Counted from the stretch's first letter, positions 37,921 to 47,761 are shown. The stretch: DNA of 64,000 nt from Streptomyces litmocidini (GCF_014649755.1 NZ_BMTQ01000024.1:16341-80340), one strand, 5' to 3'. The notes: generated from the sequence alone by a model not told the origin. Numbers and translations: made by a program.

Positions 37921-39069
37921 CTACAGCCAGTCCTTCCGCTTGAACACCACGTACAGGCTCGTGCACACCACCGCCATCAGCACCACCGCGAACGGATACC
38001 CTCCCGCCCAGTGCAGTTCCGGCATGTGGTCGAAGTTCATGCCGTAGATCGTTCCCACCAACGTGGGTGCGAAGAGGATGGCGGCCCACGAGGAGATCTT
38101 CTTGATCTCCTCGTTCTGCTCGAAGCCCGCTTCCGTCAAGGCGCGCATCTCGGCGTTCTGTTGTTGGGTGACCAGGGTCGCGTTGACCGTGAGGATGTCC
38201 GTCAGGGCCTGGCGGAAGCCGTCGACGCGTTCGCTGGTGTGGGTGACGTGGTCGGCGACGTCGCGGAGGTAGCGCTGGAGTTCCTCGTCCGTGCCGTACT
38301 TGGCGAAGCCGGCCATCAGGGCGTGGAGCATGCCCACCAGGGGGCGGGTGGCGCGCTGGAACTCGACCATCTCGCGGGAGAGTTCGTAGATGCGGCGGGA
38401 GACCGCCGGGTCGCCGCCGAAGACCTCCGTCTCGATCTCGTCGATGTCGTTCTGGACGCCCGCGACCACCGGCGCGTAGCCGTCGACCACCGCGTCGAGG
38501 ATCGCGTACAGGACGGCTTCGGGGCCCAGGGCCAGCAGGTCCGGGTCCTCCTCCATGCGGCGGCGGACGGCCGAGAGGTCCGGGGCGGCGCCGTGCCGGA
38601 CCGTGATGAGGAAGTCCGGGCCCACGAAGACGTGGAGCTCGCCGAACTCGACCTCCTCCGGGGCGTCGAGGTAGCGGGCGGCCCGCAGGACGACGAAGAG
38701 GGTGTCGCCGTACCGCTCCAGTTTGGGGCGCTGGTGGGCCTCCCTCGCGTCCTCGACGGCCAGCTCGTGCAGGTCGAACTCGGCTGCCAGGGAGTGGAGT
38801 TCCTCGTCGGTCGGGTGCTGGAGGCCGATCCAGGCCATGCCGTCGGGGTGCTCGCGCAGCTGGTGGAAGGTGTCCGCGAGGGTGGCGGGGGAGGAGACCC
38901 GGCGGCCGTCGCGGTAGAGCGTCGACTGCACCACGCTCGACCGCGCCCCGTCCGGCCGCGCCACGCTCGACCGCGTCGCGCCCGCCGCCGGGGGCGGCTG
39001 CGCGGGCGGGGCCTCGGGCGGCGCTTCGGCGCGGCGGCGCCAGACCGCGCGGGGGCGGCGGTCGGGCAT
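37921..39069 (-). CDS. corA: CorA-family magnesium/cobalt transporter
   Basis: 382 aa. It has the long soluble N-terminal funnel and two C-terminal helices with the pore signature YGMNF between them and MPELHW in the loop, ending in the basic VVFKRKDWL. The pentameric channel takes up Mg2+ and similar ions. The first 50 residues are Pro/Ala/Arg-rich and variable, with a short duplicated RSSV segment. Confidence 0.93.
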   Translation of the reverse strand: MPDRRPRAVWRRRAEAPPEAPPAQPPPAAGATRSSVARPDGARSSVVQSTLYRDGRRVSSPATLADTFHQLREHPDGMAWIGLQHPTDEELHSLAAEFDLHELAVEDAREAHQRPKLERYGDTLFVVLRAARYLDAPEEVEFGELHVFVGPDFLITVRHGAAPDLSAVRRRMEEDPDLLALGPEAVLYAILDAVVDGYAPVVAGVQNDIDEIETEVFGGDPAVSRRIYELSREMVEFQRATRPLVGMLHALMAGFAKYGTDEELQRYLRDVADHVTHTSERVDGFRQALTDILTVNATLVTQQQNAEMRALTEAGFEQNEEIKKISSWAAILFAPTLVGTIYGMNFDHMPELHWAGGYPFAVVLMAVVCTSLYVVFKRKDWL

Positions 39070-39238
39070 CGTCGCTCACCTCCTCCTCGGTCGGTGGCCC
39101 CGGCGCGGCTGCGGGCCGAGAGCGGGAGACGGATCGAGAGCAGGATATATGGGGTGAATCCTTCCCGTCCGGATCTCGCCGGCCCGCATTCCGCATGGAG
39201 GACAGGGGCTGTCCGCAACGGTCGATAGCGTGCCGGAC

Positions 39239-40351
39239 ATGGCCCTCAAGTCGACCCACCCCGTGCTCGGCCCGCGCGCCCTGAACCGCGCCACCCTCGA
39301 CCGGCAGCTGCTCCTGCGCCCCGCCCCGCTCGGCGCCGAGGAGGCCGTCGCCCACCTCGTGGGCCTCCAGGCCCAGAACACCAAGCCCCCGTACTACGCG
39401 CTCGCCGCCCGTCTCGACGGCTTCCGGCCCGAGGACCTGTCCGCCCTGATGGAGTCCCGGAAGGTCGCCCGGATCGTCTCGCTGCGGTCCACCGTCCACA
39501 CCCACACCGCCCGCGACGCCGTCGGCCTGCGCCGGCTCGTCCAGGCCGGGGCCATCGACCGCGAGCTGAAGGCGTTCCGCAAGGGGCTCGACGGCGTCGA
39601 CCTCGACCGGCTCGCCGCCCTGGCCGCCGAGTGCGTGGAGGAGCGGCCCCGCACCCCCAAGGAGCTGCGGGAACGGCTGCTCCGGGAGTGGCCGGAGGCC
39701 GATCCGCAGGCACTCACCATCGCCGCCCGTTGTCTGCTCCTCATGGTGCAGGTCACCCCGCGCGGCCTGTGGGGGCGCAGCGGGCAGGTCGCGCTCACCA
39801 CCGCCCGTACGTGGTTCGACGGGCCCGAGGACGGAGCCGCCGACCTCGACGGGACCGTACGGCGCTATCTCGGCGCCTTCGGCCCCGCCTCCGTCAAGGA
39901 CATGCAGACCTGGTGCGGCCTCACCCGTCTCCGCCCGGCCTTCGAGCGGCTGCGGCCCGAGCTGCTCGTCCTCCGGGACGAGCGGGGCACCGAGCTCTTC
40001 GACCTCCCCGACGCGCCCCGCCCCGACGAGGACGCCCCGGCGCCGCCCCGCTTCCTGCCCGAGTTCGACAACCTGCTCCTCTCGCACGCCGACCGCGGCC
40101 GGGTCGTTCCCGCCGAACACCACGGCCGCACCTGGACCGGCAACCAGGCGCACCGCACGTTCCTCGTCGACGGGTTCGTCGCCGGGATCTGGCACCTCGA
40201 CGAGGCGAAGGGCCGCACGACGCTCACCGTGGAGCCCTTCGCGCCCCTGCCGCGCGCCACGCGGGCCGCGCTCGACGCCGAGGCCGAGCGGACCCTCCGG
40301 CTGATGACGCCCCCCGGCACCCCGTACGACCTCGTGCACGCGGAGGGATGA
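39239..40351 (+). CDS. Winged-helix HTH_42 family protein (AlkZ/YcaQ-like)
   Basis: 370 aa from ATG; a GTG 9 nt upstream is an alternative. The segment VGLQAQNTKPPYYALAARLD carries the QxQ motif of the AlkZ/AlkX DNA glycosylase superfamily, and the C-terminal FLPEFDNLLLSHADR is also characteristic. E. coli YcaQ (AlkX) unhooks interstrand crosslinks, and Streptomyces AlkZ protects against azinomycin. A repair role is therefore plausible. It stands alone between corA and the LuxR gene. Confidence 0.8.
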   Translation: MALKSTHPVLGPRALNRATLDRQLLLRPAPLGAEEAVAHLVGLQAQNTKPPYYALAARLDGFRPEDLSALMESRKVARIVSLRSTVHTHTARDAVGLRRLVQAGAIDRELKAFRKGLDGVDLDRLAALAAECVEERPRTPKELRERLLREWPEADPQALTIAARCLLLMVQVTPRGLWGRSGQVALTTARTWFDGPEDGAADLDGTVRRYLGAFGPASVKDMQTWCGLTRLRPAFERLRPELLVLRDERGTELFDLPDAPRPDEDAPAPPRFLPEFDNLLLSHADRGRVVPAEHHGRTWTGNQAHRTFLVDGFVAGIWHLDEAKGRTTLTVEPFAPLPRATRAALDAEAERTLRLMTPPGTPYDLVHAEG

Positions 40352-40453
40352 CGTGCCGCGCGTACGAGGGCGGAGGCCGAGGCCGTCAGCCGTCCGCCGC
40401 GTGGCCCCCGGCAGGACGCGCGGGACCGTTTCGCCTGACCGCGGACCGGGGCG

Positions 40454-41269
40454 TCACGGCAGCACCCCCGCCCTCCGGGCCGCCACCACCGCCTCCAGGC
40501 GCGTGTGGGCACCCAGTTTGCGCATCGCCGAGCGGAGGTAGCCCTTCACCGTCTCCGGGCGCAGGCCGAGGCGCTCCGCCACCGTCGCGTTCGTCGCGCC
40601 GGAGGCGACCGCCGCGAGGACGTCCGTCTCACGGGGAGTGAGCGCCACGCCCGGCACCGGCGCGGGGGGCGCGGAGGCCGTCTCCAGCCGTCCGCACACC
40701 GCGAGCAGGCGCGCCCGCAGCGCCGGGTCCAGGACCTTCGGCGCGAGCTCGCGCAGCTCCCCGTACGCCTGGCGGACCTCCTCCCAGGACGGGCCGGGCG
40801 CCGGGGGCGCGAGCAGTTGCCGCACCTCGTCCCGTACCGCGAGGGCCTGCTCGACGTCCCGGGCCGCCGCCATCGCCGCGTCGAAGACGCGCTCGCCGAT
40901 CGGCAGGGACGCGCGCAGCGCCCCGTACAGCACGCCCCGGACCTTGCGCCGCACGACGACGGGGACGGCGATCACCGCGCGCAGGCCCTCCGCCGAGACG
41001 GGGGCGTCGTACTCGTGCGTGATGCGCCGCGACGACGGGTAGTCCGTGACCGCGCAGGGCCGGGAGAGGGCCAGGCACTTCCCTCCCAGGCCCGAGCCGG
41101 CCGAGATCGCCAGGCCGCTCAGCGCGGGCGTCACCGCCCCGCTCAGCTCGGCGATCCGCATCGCGCGCCCCTCCTGGAGCAGCCCGCCGAAGACGACGGG
41201 CAGCCCGGTGGCGCGCCTCAGCCGCAGCAGCGCCGTGCGCAACTCCACCGCTTCCGCCATCTCGGACAC
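40454..41269 (-). CDS. GAF-domain LuxR-family regulator
   Basis: 271 aa from GTG with AAGGAG 8 nt upstream. Residues about 10-150 form a GAF-like sensory domain (GLGGKCLALSRPCAVTDYPS, AVIAVPVVVRRKVRGVLYGA) and the C-terminus is a LuxR HTH (LTPRETDVLAAVASGATNAT, GLRPETVKGYLRSAMRKLGA). It diverges from the two acyl-CoA synthetase genes over 90 bp and probably controls them. This arrangement is familiar from actinobacterial fatty or aromatic acid loci. Confidence 0.88.
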   Translation of the reverse strand: MSEMAEAVELRTALLRLRRATGLPVVFGGLLQEGRAMRIAELSGAVTPALSGLAISAGSGLGGKCLALSRPCAVTDYPSSRRITHEYDAPVSAEGLRAVIAVPVVVRRKVRGVLYGALRASLPIGERVFDAAMAAARDVEQALAVRDEVRQLLAPPAPGPSWEEVRQAYGELRELAPKVLDPALRARLLAVCGRLETASAPPAPVPGVALTPRETDVLAAVASGATNATVAERLGLRPETVKGYLRSAMRKLGAHTRLEAVVAARRAGVLP

Positions 41270-41359
41270 GGAACCACTCCTTCACCCCCGAACGGGGGTA
41301 GTGAGACCCGGGTCACCGATTACACGATGTCCGGGACAGTCCCGCAACGAGGAGGACAC

Positions 41360-43045
41360 ATGACGGCCACGAGCGCGACCGGTGCGACGGAGAGGTTCCG
41401 GGCCGCCCGGGACTTCCTGCTGCGGCATCGCGAGGACTACGAGACGGCCTACGAGGGCTTCGCCTGGCCCCGGCCCGACCGTTTCAACTGGGCGCTCGAA
41501 TGGTTCGACGTCATCGCACGGGACAACGACCGGACCGCGCTGCACATCGTCGAGGAGGACGGCTCCGAGACGCGGGTGAGCTTCGCCGAGATGTCCGCCC
41601 GCTCCAACAGGGTCGCGAACTGGCTCCGGGCCCGGGGCGTGCGCGCCGGCGACCGGATCGTCCTGATGCTCGGCAACCAGGTCGAGCTGTGGGAGACCGT
41701 GCTGGCCGCGATGAAGCTGCGCGCCGTCCTCATCCCCGCCACCCCGCTCCTCGGCCCCGCAGACCTGCGCGACCGCGTCGACCGGGGCCGCGCCCGGCAC
41801 GTGGTCGTGCGCGCCGAGGACACCGCCAAGTTCGACGACGTCCCCGGGGAGTACACCCGGATCGCGGTGGGCGACGAGCGGGCCGGCTGGCTGGGGTACG
41901 AGCTCGCCGCCCGGGAGCCGGACGTGTTCGAGCCCGACGGCGTCACCCTCGCCGACGACACCCTGATGCTGTACTTCACCTCCGGCACGACCGCCCGCCC
42001 CAAGCTGGTCGAGCACACCCACACCTCGTACCCCGTCGGGCACCTCTCGACGATGTACTGGATCGGCCTCAAGCCCGGCGACGTGCACCTCAACATCTCC
42101 TCGCCGGGCTGGGCCAAGCACGCCTGGTCCAACCTCTTCGCGCCGTGGAACGCCGAGGCGACCGTCTTCATCCACAACTACACCCGCTTCGACCCGGCCC
42201 GGCTCATGGACGAGATGGAGCGCAACGGCGTCACCAGCTTCTGCGCCCCGCCGACCGTGTGGCGGATGCTGATCCAGGCCGACCTCGGTCAGCTGAAGAC
42301 CCCGCCGCGCGAGGTCGTCGCCGCCGGCGAGCCGCTCAACCCCGAGGTCATCGAGTCGGTGCGGCGCGCCTGGGGGGTCACCATCCGGGACGGCTTCGGC
42401 CAGACCGAGACCGCCGTCCAGGTGTCCAACAGCCCCGGCCAGCGGCTCAAGGAGGGCTCCATGGGACGCCCCAGCCCCGGCTTCAAGGTCACCCTCGTCG
42501 ACCCGGTGAGCGGCCGGCCGGACGTCGAGGAGGGCGAGATCTGCCTCGACCTCGCCGCCCGCCCGGTGGGCCTGATGACCGGCTACCACGGCGACCCGGA
42601 GCGCACGGCGGAGGCGATGGAGGGCGGCTTCTACCGCACCGGCGACATCGGCTCCCGAGACGCGGACGGCTACATCACCTACGTCGGGCGCGCCGACGAC
42701 GTCTTCAAGGCCTCCGACTACAAGATCAGCCCCTTCGAGCTGGAGAGCGCCCTCCTGGAGCACGAGGCCGTCGCCGAGGCGGCCGTCGTCCCCGCGCCCG
42801 ATCCGCTGCGGCTCGCCGTCCCCAAGGCGTACGTCGTCCTCGCGGCGGGCTGGGAGCCGGGCGAGGAGACCGCGAAGGCCCTCTTCGCCCACTCGCGCGC
42901 GGTCCTCGCCCCGTACAAGCGGATCCGGCGCATCGAGTTCGCCGACCTGCCCAAGACCGTCTCCGGCAAGATCCGCCGGGTCGAGCTGCGCCGGCTGACG
43001 GCGGAGGGCGGCGGCACGGAGTACGCGGAAGGGGACCTCGCATGA
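41360..43045 (+). CDS. Acyl-CoA synthetase (medium-chain/ACSM-like, AMP-forming)
   Basis: 561 aa preceded by GAGGAGGACAC. AMP-binding motifs: LYFTSGTTARPKLVEHTH (P-loop-like), GFGQTETAV, YRTGDIG and the C-terminal KTVSGKIRR lysine. Domain layout and the 41-residue lead (RPDRFNWALEWFDVIARDND) match the acetyl-/medium-chain acyl-CoA synthetase branch. Activates a carboxylic acid to its CoA ester. Stop overlaps the next start by 4 bp. Confidence 0.9.
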   Translation: MTATSATGATERFRAARDFLLRHREDYETAYEGFAWPRPDRFNWALEWFDVIARDNDRTALHIVEEDGSETRVSFAEMSARSNRVANWLRARGVRAGDRIVLMLGNQVELWETVLAAMKLRAVLIPATPLLGPADLRDRVDRGRARHVVVRAEDTAKFDDVPGEYTRIAVGDERAGWLGYELAAREPDVFEPDGVTLADDTLMLYFTSGTTARPKLVEHTHTSYPVGHLSTMYWIGLKPGDVHLNISSPGWAKHAWSNLFAPWNAEATVFIHNYTRFDPARLMDEMERNGVTSFCAPPTVWRMLIQADLGQLKTPPREVVAAGEPLNPEVIESVRRAWGVTIRDGFGQTETAVQVSNSPGQRLKEGSMGRPSPGFKVTLVDPVSGRPDVEEGEICLDLAARPVGLMTGYHGDPERTAEAMEGGFYRTGDIGSRDADGYITYVGRADDVFKASDYKISPFELESALLEHEAVAEAAVVPAPDPLRLAVPKAYVVLAAGWEPGEETAKALFAHSRAVLAPYKRIRRIEFADLPKTVSGKIRRVELRRLTAEGGGTEYAEGDLA

Positions 43046-44658
43046 CCGGCCCGACGGAGGGCGCCACGGAACCCTCGTACGCGCACGGGGTGTCGGAGAC
43101 GCCGCTCCTCGGCGACACCATCGGCGCCAACCTCGACCGGGCCGTCGCCGCCTGGCCCGACCGCGAGGCCCTCGTCGACGTCCCCACCGGCCGCCGCTGG
43201 ACGTACGCGGAGTTCGGCGCGGACGTCGACCGGCTGGCCGGCTCCCTGCTCGGCAGCGGGGTCCGCAAGGGCGACCGGGTCGGGATCTGGGCGGTGAACT
43301 GCGCCGAGTGGGTGCTCGTCCAGTACGCGACCGCCCGCATCGGCGCGATCATGGTCAACATCAACCCGGCCTACCGCGCCCACGAGCTGGCGTACGTGCT
43401 CCGGCAGGCCGGCATCTCCCTGCTCTTCGCCTCGCTCGCCCACAAGACGAGCGACTACCGCGCCATGGTCGAGCAAGTCCGCGGCGAATGCCCGGAGTTG
43501 CGCGAGGCGGTCTACTTCGGGGACCCGAGCTGGGACGCGCTGCTCGCCCGGACGGCCGGGGAGCTGCGTCCGGAACCGCTCTCCTGCGACGAACCCGTCA
43601 ACATCCAGTACACCTCGGGGACGACGGGCTTCCCGAAGGGCGCCACGCTCTCCCACCACAACATCCTCAACAACGGTTACTTCGTCGGCGAGATGATCGC
43701 CTACGACGAGCAGGACCGCATCTGCATCCCGGTGCCCTTCTACCACTGCTTCGGCATGGTCATGGGGAACCTCGCGGCCACCTCGCACGGCGCCTGCATG
43801 GTCGTCCCGGCCGCCTCCTTCGACCCCGCCGCCACCCTCCGGGCGGTCCAGGAGGAGCGCTGCACCTCGCTGTACGGGGTGCCGACGATGTTCATCGCCG
43901 AGCTCAACCTGCCCGACTTCGCCGCCTACGACCTCTCCACGCTCCGCACCGGGATCATGGCGGGCTCGCCGTGCCCGGTCGAGGTGATGAAGCGGGTCGT
44001 CGCCGAGATGAACATGGCGGAGGTGTCGATCTGCTACGGCATGACCGAGACCTCGCCCGTCTCCACCCAGACCCGCCGCGACGACGACCTGGAGCGCCGC
44101 ACCGGCACCGTCGGCCGGGTCATGCCGCACGTCGAGGTGAAGGTCGTCGACCCGGCGACCGGCCTGACCGTCGGGCGCGGCACGGCGGGGGAGCTGTGCA
44201 CCCGCGGCTACAGCGTGATGCTCGGCTACTGGGACGAGCCGGAGAAGACCGCCGAGGCGATCGACACCGGCCGCTGGATGCACACCGGGGACCTCGCGGT
44301 CATGCGGGACGACGGCTACGTGCAGATCGTCGGCCGCATCAAGGACATGATCATCCGGGGCGGGGAGAACGTGTACCCGCGCGAGGTCGAGGAGTTCCTC
44401 TACGGGCACCCCAAGATCGCGGACGTCCAGGTCGTCGGCGTCCCCGACGAGCGCTACGGCGAGGAGATCCTGGCCTGCGTGATCCCGCGCGACCCCGCCG
44501 CCCCGCCCACCCTGGACGAGATCACCGCCTTCTGCCGCGACCGGCTCGCCCACTACAAGATCCCGCGCAGGATGGAGGTCCTCACCGAGTTCCCGATGAC
44601 GGTGAGCGGAAAGGTGCGGAAGGTGGAGCTCAGGCAGAGGTACGGCGAAGGGGCGTAG
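43042..44658 (+). CDS. Long/medium-chain fatty acid-CoA ligase (FadD-like, AMP-binding)
   Basis: 538 aa. Motifs: NIQYTSGTTGFPKGATLSHH, CYGMTETSPVS, MHTGDLAVM, KDMIIRGGENVYPREVEEF and TVSGKVRKVE, all as in DitJ/FadD-type AMP-binding synthetases. Its start overlaps the upstream synthetase stop (ATGA), forming a two-gene operon of complementary acid-activating enzymes. Its end overlaps the convergent GNAT gene by 29 bp. Confidence 0.92.
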   Translation: MTGPTEGATEPSYAHGVSETPLLGDTIGANLDRAVAAWPDREALVDVPTGRRWTYAEFGADVDRLAGSLLGSGVRKGDRVGIWAVNCAEWVLVQYATARIGAIMVNINPAYRAHELAYVLRQAGISLLFASLAHKTSDYRAMVEQVRGECPELREAVYFGDPSWDALLARTAGELRPEPLSCDEPVNIQYTSGTTGFPKGATLSHHNILNNGYFVGEMIAYDEQDRICIPVPFYHCFGMVMGNLAATSHGACMVVPAASFDPAATLRAVQEERCTSLYGVPTMFIAELNLPDFAAYDLSTLRTGIMAGSPCPVEVMKRVVAEMNMAEVSICYGMTETSPVSTQTRRDDDLERRTGTVGRVMPHVEVKVVDPATGLTVGRGTAGELCTRGYSVMLGYWDEPEKTAEAIDTGRWMHTGDLAVMRDDGYVQIVGRIKDMIIRGGENVYPREVEEFLYGHPKIADVQVVGVPDERYGEEILACVIPRDPAAPPTLDEITAFCRDRLAHYKIPRRMEVLTEFPMTVSGKVRKVELRQRYGEGA

Positions 44659-45178
44659 GGCCCTCGACCAGTTCCCGGCGCATGCAGACGCGGGGCCAGA
44701 GCGACAGGCCGTGGGCCGCCTCGGCGCGGCTGATGGCGCGCAGGCCCTCCGTCAGCGCCGGGTCGGAGTCGGCGAGCGGGCGGAAGCCGAGCCGCGTGTA
44801 GTACGGGGCGTTCCACGGGACCTCGGCGAAGGTCGTCAGCGTCAGGGCCGTCAGGCCCTGCTCCCCGGCGGCCGCCGCCAGGTGCTCGATCAGCGCCCGG
44901 CCGACGCCCCGGCGGGCGGCGTCCGGGTGCACCGACACCTGCTCGATGTGGGCGGCGCCGTCGACCGTGTCCGTGAGCAGGTACGCGACCGGGCGGTCGG
45001 CGGCGTCCGCCGCCACCCACGCCCGGCCCGCACGACGGTAGGTCTCCAGGACGTCCAGGGGCAGCGGGTCGTCGTCGGCGATCGCCGCCATGCCGAGGGC
45101 ACGGAACGGCTCGCCCGCCGCCCGTTCGATGTCCTGGAGCAGCGGGAGTTCGGCCGGAGCGGCCGCTCTGATGCGCAT
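44630..45178 (-). CDS. GNAT-family N-acetyltransferase
   Basis: 182 aa. The acetyl-CoA motif A is QVSVHPDAARRGVGRALIEH, preceded by the PVAYLLTDTVDGAAHI beta strands and followed by NAPYYTRLGFRPL (motif B). Acceptor unknown. Tail-to-tail overlap of 29 bp with the FadD-like gene means the two transcripts share 3' ends. Confidence 0.9.
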   Translation of the reverse strand: MRIRAAAPAELPLLQDIERAAGEPFRALGMAAIADDDPLPLDVLETYRRAGRAWVAADAADRPVAYLLTDTVDGAAHIEQVSVHPDAARRGVGRALIEHLAAAAGEQGLTALTLTTFAEVPWNAPYYTRLGFRPLADSDPALTEGLRAISRAEAAHGLSLWPRVCMRRELVEGPTPLRRTSA

Positions 45179-45197
45179 ACGCCAGTATGACGCGGCC

Positions 45198-46025
45198 TCA
45201 GCACGAGGCGCCGTCCGCGTCCGAACCTCCGTCCACCGGGGGCCGGTTCCGGTCGGCCGGCCGGGGGCGGCCGACCGGCCCGGCGCGGTCCTGCCCGGGC
45301 GGGCGGTCGAGGAGGCCGCCGTCGCGTGAGAAACGGGGCAGGAACAGAGCCAGGGCCGGATCCCCGTACAGCGCCACGTACAGCTGGACGAGCCACCCGT
45401 CCGTCACCTCGTGCCGGTGCGCCGGCAGCGGGTACCGCTCCCGCAGGTCGGTGAGGAGCCGCCGTGCCGCCCCCGTCGTGTCCGGCAGCCGCAGCAGCGC
45501 CGGCGCCACGAGGACCGGCGGCGCCCCGGCCGCGAGCGCCATCGCGAGGCCCGCCCCCGACGCCCCGGCCGCGAACGGCCCGGCCACCGCCGTGACCGGT
45601 ACGCACCCCAGCAGCGCGCGGGCGGCCCACAGCCGCGCCGGCGGCCGCAGGAGCCCGGCGCCGGACAGTTCGCCGCGCAGCGCGTCCACGGCCCGCCGCG
45701 CCTCGGGGCGCTGCGTCAGCGCCCGCAGCGCGAGGGCGCGACGCAGCGCCCCGTGCACCCCGAGCTGTACGGGGTCACGGGTCCGGCCCGGCCCGCCGTT
45801 GGCCCGAATCGTATGTTTACGGCCCGCGGCGACCGCCCCGCGCTGGTGCAGCGCCACCAGGGCCACGGTCACGGCGGCCCGCCGCCCGCCGCGCAGCAGC
45901 GCGAGGGCCTGCGGCGGCGGCACGTCGCTCGTGCCGCTCGTCCCGCTGCGGGTTCTCAGCAGAACGGCGGCGATCAGCAACTCTCCCCACGCCGCTCCGA
46001 TGAACCACCACGTCCCCGTCGGCAT
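45198..46025 (-). CDS. TIGR04222-type membrane protein
   Basis: 275 aa from ATG (MPTGTWWFIGAAWGELLIAA). It has an N-terminal hydrophobic helix, a basic soluble middle (ALALLRGGRRAAVTVALVAL), and two central hydrophobic segments, then a Pro/Arg-rich tail. This arrangement is typical of actinobacterial membrane proteins with a TIGR04222 domain. Function is unknown. A GTG at 46073 would add 16 residues without a ribosome site. Confidence 0.7.
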   Translation of the reverse strand: MPTGTWWFIGAAWGELLIAAVLLRTRSGTSGTSDVPPPQALALLRGGRRAAVTVALVALHQRGAVAAGRKHTIRANGGPGRTRDPVQLGVHGALRRALALRALTQRPEARRAVDALRGELSGAGLLRPPARLWAARALLGCVPVTAVAGPFAAGASGAGLAMALAAGAPPVLVAPALLRLPDTTGAARRLLTDLRERYPLPAHRHEVTDGWLVQLYVALYGDPALALFLPRFSRDGGLLDRPPGQDRAGPVGRPRPADRNRPPVDGGSDADGASC

Positions 46026-46113
46026 GACGCCCACCCCCCGAGGGTGTTGTGCCCGGCGGAGCGTGATCGTCACGCGTGATTGGCCGAATTCGGATGCCGA
46101 GGAGTCGTGGGGA

Positions 46114-47664
46114 TCAGGCGCCGCCCGCCGACAGTTCGTGCGCGGCGTCGTTGATCGGCTGCGGGGTGCCGGTCAGATCGAGGACGAAGAGCGGGAGGCC
46201 GACCTCGGCGGCCCGCGAGCGGGCCTCCGGGGTGTAACCCGCGAGCGAGAAGAACACGCCCACGGCGGCCGTGCCCAGACCGTTGAGCCAGAGGCACTCG
46301 ACGGCCCGCAGCCCGGTGGGCCGGGTGCTCGGGTCGACCTGGGCGACGAGACCGGGGGCCCGCAGGTCCACGCCGGACGCGGGGCGCTCCTCGGGCTGCA
46401 CGACGTCCCTGAAGCCGAGCCAGCGCAGGTACCCGGCCGCCGCCGCGACCGCGTCCCGCGAGGTCCGGATCGTCACCGGCCGGAACACCCCGCGCAGCGG
46501 AGCGGGGCGGGGGGCCGTGGACGGCGGCGGTACGCGCACGGGGTACCGCTCGGCGAACGTGCGCTGCCTCACCGGGCCGCCCCCGTCCGCGCCGTGTCCG
46601 GCGGAGCCGGGGGCGTCGGTGCCGTCGGTGCCGTGTCCGGCAGGGCCGGTGGCGTCGGTGCCGTGCCCCGTCGGGCCGGGGGCGTCCGTGTCGTGCCCGG
46701 TGGGGCCGGGGGTGTTCGTGTCGTGCCCGGTGGGGCCGGGGGTGTTCGTGTCGTGTCCGGGGGCATCCGTGCCGTGTCCGGAGGGGCCGACCTCGCCCGT
46801 GCCGCGCCCCGCCGGGCCGGGGGAGAAGCCCCGGGCCTTCGGTCCCGGACCGAACCACGGGGACCCGGCTTCTCCGGGCGCGGGGGAGACCCCACGGAGA
46901 GGCGCCCCGTTCCCCGCCCGCCCGCCGGTGGCGCCGTCCGCGCCGCCGGACGTGCTCCCGGTGGTCCCGGAGGCCGGTCCACCGGCGGCGCCGTCGGCCC
47001 GTACGCCGGCGGCCTCGGGACCCCGCCCGCCGCCCGCCGTGCCGGGGCCGCCGCCGGCCCGACTGCCGGTGGCGTCGCCGGTGCCGCCGACCGCAGCGGA
47101 GCCCGCGCCGCCGGACGTACCCCGGGCCGTCCCGGCACCGACGGAGCCGGGAGTTCCCGCGTCCGGTCCGACCGCGTCCGGTCCGGCCGCCGCCGGGTCG
47201 TGGCCCGGGCCGGTCCAGCCGGGGGCGGCCCCGTCCCGGCCTCCCACCGCTCGTGGACGGGGCGCGCCGGGGGCCACCGGCGGCGGTGACGGGAACGCTT
47301 CCGGTGGTCGGGGCGGGGCCGGGGGGCCGCTCGTTCCGGCCACGCCGCCCGTCGCGCCGTTCGAACCGGCGCCGGCGGCCCCGTCCGCCGGTGGGGCCGG
47401 TTCCACCGGGCGTACCGGTACCCGCAGCACCGTCCCGCAGGGGCAGCCCAGTTCCGGGTGCGGCCAGTCGTTCTCGTGGCCGCAGGCCCCGCAGCGGACG
47501 GTGACCCATTCGTCCGCCCAGTTCCGGTGCGTGATCGGCTCCGCGACCGCGCCCGCCAGGACCGGCGGCGCGACGGGGCTCCCGCAGGCGCAGGGGAAGA
47601 CGGGTGCCGCGTACGCCTGCGTGCGCAGGCATTCCGGACAGCGCACCGGTACCGACTCGCCCAC
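46114..47664 (-). CDS. Zinc-ribbon protein with Gly-rich repeat linker and degenerate Mrr-like domain
   Basis: 516 aa from GTG with AGGGGG upstream; ATGs further upstream (47703, 47733) are possible. The N-terminus has two zinc ribbons (CPEC with CAC; CGAC with CPC). A Gly/Pro/Ala-rich linker of about 270 residues follows, including decapeptides of type GHDTNTPGPT. The last 120 residues (AAGYLRWLGFRDVVQPEE, SGVDLRAPGLVAQVDPSTRP) resemble an Mrr/restriction-endonuclease fold, but the usual QxK is QVD, so catalysis is doubtful. Role unknown. Confidence 0.75.
   Translation of the reverse strand: MGESVPVRCPECLRTQAYAAPVFPCACGSPVAPPVLAGAVAEPITHRNWADEWVTVRCGACGHENDWPHPELGCPCGTVLRVPVRPVEPAPPADGAAGAGSNGATGGVAGTSGPPAPPRPPEAFPSPPPVAPGAPRPRAVGGRDGAAPGWTGPGHDPAAAGPDAVGPDAGTPGSVGAGTARGTSGGAGSAAVGGTGDATGSRAGGGPGTAGGGRGPEAAGVRADGAAGGPASGTTGSTSGGADGATGGRAGNGAPLRGVSPAPGEAGSPWFGPGPKARGFSPGPAGRGTGEVGPSGHGTDAPGHDTNTPGPTGHDTNTPGPTGHDTDAPGPTGHGTDATGPAGHGTDGTDAPGSAGHGADGGGPVRQRTFAERYPVRVPPPSTAPRPAPLRGVFRPVTIRTSRDAVAAAAGYLRWLGFRDVVQPEERPASGVDLRAPGLVAQVDPSTRPTGLRAVECLWLNGLGTAAVGVFFSLAGYTPEARSRAAEVGLPLFVLDLTGTPQPINDAAHELSAGGA
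46651..46770 (-). repeat. 30-bp tandem repeats encoding decapeptides
   Basis: Successive 30-bp units begin at 46651, 46681, 46711 and 46741, two of them nearly identical (GGTGTTCGTGTCGTGYCCGG core). They encode GHDTNTPGPT-like decapeptides in the linker of the zinc-ribbon protein. Confidence 0.8.
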
Positions 47665-47761
47665 AGCCCAACCCCCTGTCGTCCCGCCCCATCGTCCACC
47701 CATCCGAGGGCCCGGGGGAGGGTGTTCGGCCACTTCCGTGATCCCGGCGGGCGGACTTCTC

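Noticed and set aside
35717..40339. 1540-codon minus-strand frame across GlxA, racemase, the chimera, CorA and HTH_42 genes
   Set aside because: It crosses several well-supported genes on both strands and shows no domain; a GC-skew artefact.
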